A DNA stretch of 10,784 nt, from the NCBI GenBank assembly GCA_036389195.1, contig DASVQH010000101.1, forward strand, positions 1 through 10,784, in the 5' to 3' direction. This document shows positions 1 through 6,062 of this stretch, one piece after another. Position 1 is the first letter of the stretch; every line of letters begins with the position of its first letter. Under the pieces are notes generated by a model, which had not been told where the DNA came from, did not search any database, and worked only from the letters and a program-made list of their open reading frames with translations. The stretch is from JACCYI01 sp036389195 (GTDB lineage Bacteria; Actinomycetota; Thermoleophilia; Solirubrobacterales; Solirubrobacteraceae). A program made the translations under genes and the position numbers.

Positions 1-734
1 ACGCCAGCCACGCCGAGCTGGCCGCCGCAGCGCTGCACGCCGGCAAGCACGTCTTCGTCGAGAAGCCGCCGGGCCTCTCCGCGGCCGAGCTCGACGAGCT
101 GCGCGCCGCCCAGCAGGCGGGCGGCGGCGTGCTGGCCACCGGCTTCAACCGCCGCCACGCGCCGCTGGCGCGCCGGCTGCGCGACCACGTCGCCGGCCGC
201 GGGCAGCCGGTGGAGCTGCTGCTGCGCGTCAACGCCGGCCGGCTGCCGGCCGGCCACTGGCTCAACGACCTCGACGACGGGGGCGGCCGGCTGCTCGGCG
301 AGGGCTGCCACTTCGTCGACCTCGCCTGCTGGGTGGCCGGCGCGCTGCCCGAGCGCGTCGAGTGCGTGATGGGCGCGGGCCCGGGCCAGCCGCTCGCCGC
401 CGCGCAGACCTTCGCGGTGTCGCTCGGGTTCGCGGACGGGTCGGTGGCGACGATCCTCTACGGGGCGGGCGGCGCGTCGGGCCTGGGCAAGGAATACGTC
501 GAGGCCCACGCCGGCGGGCGCTCCGCGGTGCTCGACGACTTCAAGTCGCTCGAGCTCGTGACCGGCCGCAAGCGCGAGACCCACAAGGGCCGCGGCAAGG
601 ACAAGGGCCACCGCGCCCAGTTCCACCACCTGCGGGCGCGGATCGAGGGCCGCGCCGCGCCCGAGGGCCCCGACGCCCTCGACACCATGGCGGTCACCCT
701 CGCGGCGCTGGCGGCGGCCCGCGGCGAGCGCTGA
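1..734 (+). CDS. Gfo/Idh/MocA-type oxidoreductase, C-terminal part (5' truncated by window edge)
   Basis: The reading frame is open from base 3 and ends in TGA at 732-734, giving 243 visible residues; the N-terminal part lies outside the window. The visible part begins inside the Rossmann domain. The EKP motif of the family (bases 60-68) carries the lysine that normally contacts substrate and cofactor. The C-terminal domain has the segment GGGRLLGEGCHFVDL, matching the GGG..D.G.H..D catalytic-histidine region of Gfo/Idh/MocA enzymes. These are NAD(P)-dependent cytosolic sugar or inositol dehydrogenases. The combination GFNRR, then RVNAGRLP, then HWLND, then GEGCHFVD is what I associate with two-domain enzymes that fuse a zinc-type alcohol dehydrogenase to this domain in polysaccharide loci. 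That fusion is inferred, because the first half is not visible. The likely role is oxidation, reduction or epimerisation of a nucleotide sugar for the neighbouring polysaccharide. Substrate is unknown. Confidence 0.88.
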   Translation, partial: ASHAELAAAALHAGKHVFVEKPPGLSAAELDELRAAQQAGGGVLATGFNRRHAPLARRLRDHVAGRGQPVELLLRVNAGRLPAGHWLNDLDDGGGRLLGEGCHFVDLACWVAGALPERVECVMGAGPGQPLAAAQTFAVSLGFADGSVATILYGAGGASGLGKEYVEAHAGGRSAVLDDFKSLELVTGRKRETHKGRGKDKGHRAQFHHLRARIEGRAAPEGPDALDTMAVTLAALAAARGER

Positions 735-751
735 CACCGCGGCCGTGAAAG

Positions 752-782
752 TTGGGCCCGGCGTCGGACGTTCGTCTAGGAG
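752..782 (+). promoter_or_regulatory. Possible promoter for the surface-protein cassette
   Basis: The 100 bases between the oxidoreductase stop and the ATG at 835 hold no convincing gene. A TTGGGC at 752-757 and a TAGGAG at 777-782 sit 19 bases apart and resemble a weak sigma-70 type -35/-10 pair, which would give a leader of roughly 45 bases. The match is imperfect: the last base of the -10 is G and the spacer is long. I rate this as a candidate only. The same frame also opens at a GTG at 745, which would place this stretch inside a coding region. Confidence 0.28.
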
Positions 783-834
783 ATGCCCACGCTCCGCGTC
801 CCAGCGACCCGACCCGCCGAGAAGTAGCCGACAG

Positions 835-1932
835 ATGCCCGCACCGCCCACCTCCGCCGCCGAGCTCGCGCCGGCCCACCCCGATCCCGCGCGCCGCGCG
901 TTCCTGCGGCGCGGCCTGGCCGCCTCGCTGGCCGGCGCCGCCGCCGTGGCGGCCGTGCGGCCGTCGGCGGCGCTCGCCGCCACCGCCGACTACGCCCAGC
1001 CCGGGACGTTCACGGCGCCCCAGACCTTCGCCCCGTCGACCGACGACGTCGCCGTGACGGTGCAGGGCGCTTCCGGGCAGACCCGCGACCTGCAGCAGTG
1101 GAAGGACGCCGGCGGCTCGGTGCTCGCGCGCATCGACGCGAGCGGCGCGCTGCAGCTGGGCGACATCCCGATCCGCCAGGTCAGCCCGGGCCACCTCGGC
1201 ATCGGCGCGAGCACGATCGTCAACGGCGCGCTCGTGGTCCGCCGCCGCGACGACGCGATCAACGCGCCGGAGATGCACTTCGAGGGCGCCAACGGCACCT
1301 GGTACATGGGCATCGACGTGGCCAACCAGGCCAACCCGGCGGCCGACTTCTTCATCGCCAAGGTCACCGACGGCGGCAAGACGGTCAACGACACCGTCTA
1401 CATCGCCCACAACGGCGCTTCGCCGCCGACGATGGGCGTCGGCGTGACGCCGCCCGACAAGCGCTACACCCTGCAGGTGTCCGGCTCGGACGTCGACCCG
1501 ACGGTCGGCGGCCTGTCGATCCGGGTGCCGCCGACCTCGACGGCCAACGCGTTCTCGGTGCGCGACTCCAACGGGACCGACCGGGTCTCGATCGACCAGG
1601 CGTTCTGGTTCTCGGCGCTGTCGGTCAAGGCCAACGCGGCCGACAACCGCGTGCTGACGCTGTCCCAGCCCGACCGCGGCCGCCAGTACGGGTTCCTGTA
1701 CTCGGGCAACGCGCTGATCTTCCGCTACTTCAGCGGCGGGCTCGACGCCTTCCGCATCGGCACCGACGGGCGCTTCGCCGTCAGCCGCACCGGCGACTTC
1801 ACGGCCGGTGCCCAGTTCCCGCACGTCGGCGCGACGACGCCGTCGGGCGGCTACTCCGGCGAGATGCGCGTCGGCAACGGCAAGCTCTGGGTCAACGACG
1901 GCGGGACCTGGCGCTCGCTGCCGATCAGCTGA
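835..1932 (+). CDS. Tat-exported tail-fibre-like surface protein, paralog 1
   Basis: This 365-residue protein has a clear twin-arginine signal: RRAFLRR at residues 20-26, a hydrophobic Ala-rich stretch (about 27-41) and an ALA-A cleavage site near residue 48. It should be exported folded and released or surface-attached; no later membrane segment or LPXTG-like anchor is seen. After the signal comes a module with the pattern LQQWKDAGGSVLARIDASG, like the repeated beta modules of phage tail and adhesin-like proteins. A Gly/Asn/Asp-rich beta-type body follows, and the end (KLWVNDGGTWRS) resembles the tip of tail-fibre proteins. I chose ATG 835 over the in-frame GTG 745 because it gives a normal Tat n-region; no strong ribosome site is visible for either. 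The gene is followed after one base by a paralog. I cannot assign a biochemical function. An adhesin, matrix protein or polysaccharide-associated fibre is an inference. Confidence 0.8.
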   Translation: MPAPPTSAAELAPAHPDPARRAFLRRGLAASLAGAAAVAAVRPSAALAATADYAQPGTFTAPQTFAPSTDDVAVTVQGASGQTRDLQQWKDAGGSVLARIDASGALQLGDIPIRQVSPGHLGIGASTIVNGALVVRRRDDAINAPEMHFEGANGTWYMGIDVANQANPAADFFIAKVTDGGKTVNDTVYIAHNGASPPTMGVGVTPPDKRYTLQVSGSDVDPTVGGLSIRVPPTSTANAFSVRDSNGTDRVSIDQAFWFSALSVKANAADNRVLTLSQPDRGRQYGFLYSGNALIFRYFSGGLDAFRIGTDGRFAVSRTGDFTAGAQFPHVGATTPSGGYSGEMRVGNGKLWVNDGGTWRSLPIS

Positions 1933-1933
1933 G

Positions 1934-2992
1934 ATGGGCTCGATCCTCGAGCGGACCGGGCGGCGGGCGCTGCTGCGCCAGGGCGCCGCGGCGGCCGGCC
2001 TCGGCGCCGCCGCCGTCGTCGCGCGGCCGTCGGCGGCGCTGGCGGCCGACGTGGACACGGGCGCGCCCGGGACCTTCAGCGCGCCGCAGACCTTCGCGCC
2101 GCTCACCGACGACGTCCCGGTCACCGTCCAGGCGGCCTCCGGCCAGACCGCCCCGCTGCAGCGCTGGACGCGCGCGGACGGCTCGGTGCTGGCGCGCATG
2201 TCGGCGGAAGGTCGGCTGGGGCTCGGCGGGATCGACGTCCGCCAGGCGGCTCCTGGGCTCCTGGGGATCGACGGGGACGTGATCGTCGAGGGTGCCGTGA
2301 AGGTGCGCCGCCGCGACGATCCGGGCAACGCGCCGGAGGTCCACCTGGAGGGCCTCAACGGCCGCTGGTACCTCGGGATCGACGTCTACAACAGCCCGGC
2401 GGCCGACTTCTTCGTCGGCAAGCGGGTGGACGCCGGCGTCAACGACTTCGTCTACATCTCCCACAACGGCACGGGGGTGCCCACGACCGGCGTCGGCGTC
2501 ACCCCGCCCGACCGCCGCCACATGCTGCAGGTCTCGGGGTCGGACCGCGAGAGCATGATGGGCGGGCTCTCGGTCCGCGTCCCGCGGACCTCCGGCGCCA
2601 ACGCGTTCGTCGTCAAGGACTCGGCGGGCGTCGACCAGGTCGTGATCGACTCGGCGTATTTCCTCTCGGCGCTGCGCGTCAAGGCGCGCGCGGCCGACAA
2701 CCGGGCGCTGATCCTCGGCAACCCGACCAAGGCGGCGCAGTACGGCTTCTACTACGCGGGCAACGCGGTGGCCTTCCGCTACTTCACGGGCGGGGTCGAC
2801 GCGTTCGCGGTGGGCACCGACGGGCGCTTCAAGAGCGTGCTGCCGGCGAACCTCACGGCGGGCGGCCAGCTGCCGCACGTGGGCAACGGGACGCCGTCCG
2901 GCGGCGTCAGCGGCGAGATCCGGGTGGGCGCCGGCGGCCGCGTGTGGGCCAACGACGGCGGCGTCTGGAAGTCGACGAAGCGAGCGACGTAG
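1934..2992 (+). CDS. Tat-exported tail-fibre-like surface protein, paralog 2
   Basis: This 352-residue protein starts one base after the stop of its upstream paralog. Its Tat signal is short: GRRALLRQ at residues 9-16, an Ala-rich core, then ALA-A cleavage near residue 37. The mature part aligns with paralog 1 over nearly its whole length, about 60% identical by eye. Shared blocks include FAPxTDDV, GSVLAR, VRRRDD, HNG followed by GVGVTPPD, LQVSGSD, AADNR, FRYF, GTDGRF and the NDGG-W ending. Only small gaps are needed, around the AADFF block. The reading frame extends upstream to 1808 inside paralog 1, but the ATG at 1934 gives the matching signal peptide and is clearly the start. Tight spacing suggests co-translation with paralog 1 and the next gene. 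No cysteine or membrane anchor is evident after the signal. Function is unknown; retention of both copies with divergent surface-like positions suggests two subunits of one structure or two binding specificities. Confidence 0.82.
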   Translation: MGSILERTGRRALLRQGAAAAGLGAAAVVARPSAALAADVDTGAPGTFSAPQTFAPLTDDVPVTVQAASGQTAPLQRWTRADGSVLARMSAEGRLGLGGIDVRQAAPGLLGIDGDVIVEGAVKVRRRDDPGNAPEVHLEGLNGRWYLGIDVYNSPAADFFVGKRVDAGVNDFVYISHNGTGVPTTGVGVTPPDRRHMLQVSGSDRESMMGGLSVRVPRTSGANAFVVKDSAGVDQVVIDSAYFLSALRVKARAADNRALILGNPTKAAQYGFYYAGNAVAFRYFTGGVDAFAVGTDGRFKSVLPANLTAGGQLPHVGNGTPSGGVSGEIRVGAGGRVWANDGGVWKSTKRAT

Positions 2993-3244
2993 ATGAGCGA
3001 GAACGGGTTCGAGTACGACACGCTGACGCCGGAGGACCGCCTTGGGATCGTCCAGGAGCGCCTGCGCCAGCTCGAGGCCGAGCACTACAACGCCGCGCTG
3101 ACGCGGCGGGCCGCCGAGCAGGCGTCCGACGTGGGCGCCGAGCAGCGCGACGAGATGCTGCGCCGGATCGACGCCCAGCTGCAGACGCTCGAGGCGGCGA
3201 TCCGGCTGCACCGCGACGAGCGCGCGCGCTTCGCCGCCGGCTAG
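2993..3244 (+). CDS. Small coiled-coil hypothetical protein
   Basis: This 83-residue protein has its ATG directly abutting the TAG of the preceding gene, so it is very likely translated from the same message. After a short N-terminus (MSENGFEYDTLTPEDRLG) it is almost wholly helical, with heptad-like hydrophobic positions from about residue 17 to 76 (for example IVQERLRQLEAEHYNAAL, then MLRRIDAQLQTLEAAIRL). It is rich in Arg, Glu, Gln and Ala and has no cysteine, no signal peptide and no membrane segment, so it should stay in the cytosol unless carried out with a partner. I do not recognise a named family with certainty. Its fixed position after two fibre-like proteins suggests an assembly factor, chaperone or trimerising partner, by analogy with small genes next to phage fibre genes; this is inference. 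It ends three bases from the convergent flippase gene. Confidence 0.72.
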   Translation: MSENGFEYDTLTPEDRLGIVQERLRQLEAEHYNAALTRRAAEQASDVGAEQRDEMLRRIDAQLQTLEAAIRLHRDERARFAAG

Positions 3245-3247
3245 GAC

Positions 3248-4555
3248 TCACCGCAGGGCGGCGTGCTCGGCCACGCGGCCGCCCGCGGGGCGCGGCGCCT
3301 CGCGGTCGCCCCGGCGGTACGCCCACTCGGAGGCGAGCACGATCGACAGCGTGCCCGCGGCCTGGCTGATGGTGAACAGCCACGCGAACTTCGTCAGCGT
3401 CGGCCCCTGCAGGCTGATGGCGAACCCGCCGGCCAGCGCGACCACGCCGCCGACGAGCGCGCTGCCGGTCGCCAGGTAGTAGCGGCGCGTGGCCAGGAGG
3501 ATCACCTCGTAGAGCCCCACGACGCTGATCGCCGCGCCGGCGAACAGGATCGGCATCAGCCGCAGCCCGGGGCCGTACTCGGAGAACAGGCCGTGCTCCA
3601 GCACGTGGGTGAGCAGGTAGAGCGCCACGGTCCCGGCCGCGCCCACGACCACGATGCCGGCCACCATCCGGCGCAGCGCACGGCGCAGCTGCGGCAGCCC
3701 CATGCCGGCGCCGTAGTCGAAGAGCAGCTTGGGGTAGACCATCTGCTTGAAGATCCCCGTGGTCACGATGCCGGTGGCGACGACGAGCGAGGCGAACGTG
3801 TACTGGCCGAACTGCCCGGGCAGCGTCGTCGCCACGAACATCCGGTCGATCATGATCGAGACCGTGATCATGGCCGCGGAGACGATCAGCGGGAAGCCCA
3901 CGCGCACGAAGTGACGGAACTCCTCGGCCCGCGGGCGCCAGATCCGCACGCCCGGCAGGAACACCAGCGCGCAGGCCGCGACGATGAGGCTGGAGGCGAC
4001 GACGTCGGCCGCCACCACGCCGCGGAACCCCCACAGCGCGCCGAACGGCAGCCCGAGCCCGATGGCCAGCACCGCCCGGCCGACGAACAGGCTGGCGAGC
4101 GGGATCAGCATCCGCCGCGCGCGCAGGACCACGAGGTAGAACTCGAACGCGCAGGTCAGCAGGACCGGCACGGCGGCCAGCAGGAGCGCGACCTCGGTGT
4201 TGCGGTCGCTCGGCGAGGCCAGGACGACCGCGAGGACGTAGATGCCGGTCATCGTCAGCGCGGGGATCGCCTGGGCGCCGAAGACCCGGTTGGTCAGGGC
4301 GTCGAGGCCCTCCTCGCCGCGGCCGAGGCCCAGCGGCAGCTCCACGTTGAGCGCGTTGATGATCCCCCACGTCGCCGCGTAGTGGCCGAACTGCGCGACC
4401 AGCAGCACGACGCCGTAGTAGCCGAGCTCGCGCGCGCCGACGATCGGGGCGAGGGCGAGGTTCTTGAACAGCCCGATGGCCGAGCCGACGGCCATCAGCG
4501 TCACGAACGTCGCCTGCGTCCGCTGCTCGGCGAAGAGGCGGCGCAGGCGGCTCAC
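3248..4555 (-). CDS. Wzx-like polysaccharide flippase (MOP superfamily)
   Basis: This 435-residue polytopic membrane protein belongs to the MOP flippase/polysaccharide-transporter type. It should move undecaprenyl-diphosphate-linked repeat units across the plasma membrane. About 12 to 14 hydrophobic helices are visible, beginning around residues 16-39 and 45-67 and ending around 388-409. A charged pair inside a helix (SIMIDRMF, residues 233-240) sits where Wzx proteins carry functionally important charges. The N-terminal helix with GLFKNLALAPIVGARELGYYG is typical of these transporters. The start is GTG at 4555, whose GTGA overlaps the TGA stop of the upstream polymerase gene; longer readings upstream lie in the shadow of that gene. 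It is last in the minus-strand operon and its stop lies three bases from a convergent gene, leaving no room for a separate terminator. Confidence 0.88.
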   Translation of the reverse strand: MSRLRRLFAEQRTQATFVTLMAVGSAIGLFKNLALAPIVGARELGYYGVVLLVAQFGHYAATWGIINALNVELPLGLGRGEEGLDALTNRVFGAQAIPALTMTGIYVLAVVLASPSDRNTEVALLLAAVPVLLTCAFEFYLVVLRARRMLIPLASLFVGRAVLAIGLGLPFGALWGFRGVVAADVVASSLIVAACALVFLPGVRIWRPRAEEFRHFVRVGFPLIVSAAMITVSIMIDRMFVATTLPGQFGQYTFASLVVATGIVTTGIFKQMVYPKLLFDYGAGMGLPQLRRALRRMVAGIVVVGAAGTVALYLLTHVLEHGLFSEYGPGLRLMPILFAGAAISVVGLYEVILLATRRYYLATGSALVGGVVALAGGFAISLQGPTLTKFAWLFTISQAAGTLSIVLASEWAYRRGDREAPRPAGGRVAEHAALR

Positions 4556-6042
4556 GACGCCGGCGGGGCGGGCTCGCGCGGGCGCAGGACGAGCAGCAGC
4601 GCCAGCGTGACCCAGAAGAAGATGCCGATGAACGGGCCCTCCAGCGCGACCGAGAAGAACGCGGTGATGGCGACGAACAGGAAGGTCGCGACGGCGATGC
4701 GGACCGTCACCAGGTCCTCCGCCGTGGCGTCGCCGCCGGCCCGCGCGCGGACCATGGCCCGCCGGGCGCGCATGAGGGCCAGCACCATAAGCCCGATCAG
4801 GGCGGCGATCCCCGGGATCCCCATGCGGTAGGCGACGTCGACGTAGGAGTTGTGCGGCCCGGAGATCTGGTCGGCCTCCCGCGTGTAGCGCTGGTCGTGG
4901 CAGAGGCCGAGGAAGCAGAAGTTGGCGCCCGGGCCGAAGCCGACGCCGGTGAGCGGCCGGTCGAGCGTGGCCTTGATGTCCTGACGCCAGAACTCCAGGC
5001 GCCAGGAGGCGTTGGCCGCCTGGTAGTTGTCGGTGCGCGCCTGCGGGTTGACGGCGCCGGAGACGGCGCGCGAGAGGCGGGTGGCGAAGGTGTTGTCCTT
5101 GATCTCCGGCGGCAGCAGCGTGTAGACGGCGACGAGCGCCACGAACAGCATCGCCACCGTCGCGCCGAGCCGCAGCCGGCGCTCGGGCAGGCCGGTGAGC
5201 CCGAGGAAGCCCACGGCGGCGAGGAACGCCAGCCACGTGGTCCGCGAGGTCAGCGCGGTCACGCACGCGAGCTGCAGCAGGACCGCCACCCACTGCCACA
5301 CCGGCACGGTCTTGCCCTGCGTCCAGCGGGCCAGGACGGCCAGGTAGAAGAAGCTCAGGTACATCCCCAGCGCGACCGGCACGCCGCCGATCCCCGCCGT
5401 GCCGGTCTCCGAGGAGACGTGGACGACGGCGTTGAGCCCGGCGAAGATCGTGCCCGGGATCGCCGCGACGAACAGCACCCGGTGCACGCGCCGGACCGCG
5501 ACGACGTCCGGGAAGACGAGCACGGCCAGGGCGGCCGCGCCGGCGTAGAGCGCGAGCACCGAGTCGCGGGCGATGTAGTAGACGTCCGAGCCGTTGGACA
5601 GCCCGTGGGCGACCGCCAGCACGCCGATCGCCAGGTAGGCGGCGAGCAGCCCCCAGAACAGCGGCGGGACCTGGCTGCGCGGCAGCCCGAGCACGCCGGC
5701 GCGCAGGAAGACGGCCAGGCCGATGAACGCGAGCGCGGCGTCGGTCACGTAGAGCGGGCCGATCTGGATCGCCGAGAAGACGCGGCCGACGACGGCGGTC
5801 CCCGCGAGCACCCCGAGGAAGACGGCTTCGGCGATCGAGAGGGTCCCGAACTGGGCGTAGGCGACGCCGATGACCGTGAGCACCATCGCCGCGAGCGCGG
5901 CGGTGGCCAAGGCCGGGATCACGACCACCGCCACGCCGGCGGCGACGGAGAGCGCGACCGCGAGGAGCGGCACGGCGCCCGCGAGCCGCGAGGGGGCGCC
6001 GGAGGCTCGGCCGGGGGAGGGGAAGGCGTAGGCGGTGCGCAC
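4552..6042 (-). CDS. O-antigen ligase/polymerase-like membrane protein (Wzy_C type)
   Basis: This 496-residue membrane protein has roughly 11 to 12 hydrophobic segments, starting near residues 22-62. It has a large exported loop (about 308-400) before the last helices, which is the architecture of the WaaL/Wzy superfamily (O-antigen ligase domain). Within or next to this loop are SRTTW (266-270), RLEFWRQDI (348-356), PLTGVGFGPG (363-372) and the near-invariant HN pair (397-398) followed by a Gly-rich helix. In this locus polymerisation of flipped repeat units is the likely job; ligation to another acceptor is possible. The start is GTG at 6042, 20 bases after the preceding stop; it is the best in-frame start before the first helix, although no clear ribosome site is seen. 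The loop holds a CX4C pair (Cys376 and Cys381) that could form a disulfide outside the membrane. Its stop overlaps the flippase start. Confidence 0.87.
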   Translation of the reverse strand: MRTAYAFPSPGRASGAPSRLAGAVPLLAVALSVAAGVAVVVIPALATAALAAMVLTVIGVAYAQFGTLSIAEAVFLGVLAGTAVVGRVFSAIQIGPLYVTDAALAFIGLAVFLRAGVLGLPRSQVPPLFWGLLAAYLAIGVLAVAHGLSNGSDVYYIARDSVLALYAGAAALAVLVFPDVVAVRRVHRVLFVAAIPGTIFAGLNAVVHVSSETGTAGIGGVPVALGMYLSFFYLAVLARWTQGKTVPVWQWVAVLLQLACVTALTSRTTWLAFLAAVGFLGLTGLPERRLRLGATVAMLFVALVAVYTLLPPEIKDNTFATRLSRAVSGAVNPQARTDNYQAANASWRLEFWRQDIKATLDRPLTGVGFGPGANFCFLGLCHDQRYTREADQISGPHNSYVDVAYRMGIPGIAALIGLMVLALMRARRAMVRARAGGDATAEDLVTVRIAVATFLFVAITAFFSVALEGPFIGIFFWVTLALLLVLRPREPAPPAS

Positions 6043-6062
6043 GGGTCTGACCGTCTGGAAGG

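Larger units (their letters stand above)
835..2992 (+). repeat. Tandem gene duplication (two copies of about 1.05 kb)
   Basis: The copies are 835-1932 and 1934-2992. They encode proteins alignable from signal peptide to C-terminus with only a few short gaps, so the pair arose by tandem duplication of a whole gene. Divergence at about 40% of residues shows the duplication is old rather than an assembly artefact. The signal-peptide n-regions (about 19 versus 9 residues before the twin arginines) and the last five or so residues differ most. Confidence 0.7.

Noticed and set aside
745..834. N-terminal extension of the first fibre-like protein from GTG 745
   Set aside because: It would put about 49 Arg/Ser/Pro-rich residues before the twin arginines, unlike the paralog, and would run through the candidate promoter.
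694..2358. A 554-residue open frame on the minus strand
   Set aside because: It lies antisense to the oxidoreductase end and both fibre-like genes, is dominated by Arg/Ala/Gly/Pro/Val runs typical of GC-rich shadow frames, and shows no recognisable motif.
835..2992. Prophage origin of the fibre-like genes
   Set aside because: The Tat signals and lack of any other phage gene, integrase or attachment site argue that these are cellular exported proteins, even if the modules resemble tail fibres. No S74 peptidase chaperone domain is visible.
1925..3211. A 428-residue open frame on the minus strand opposite the second fibre-like gene
   Set aside because: Low-complexity Arg/Val/Asp/His composition without domain motifs; the plus-strand gene has a signal peptide and a clear paralog.
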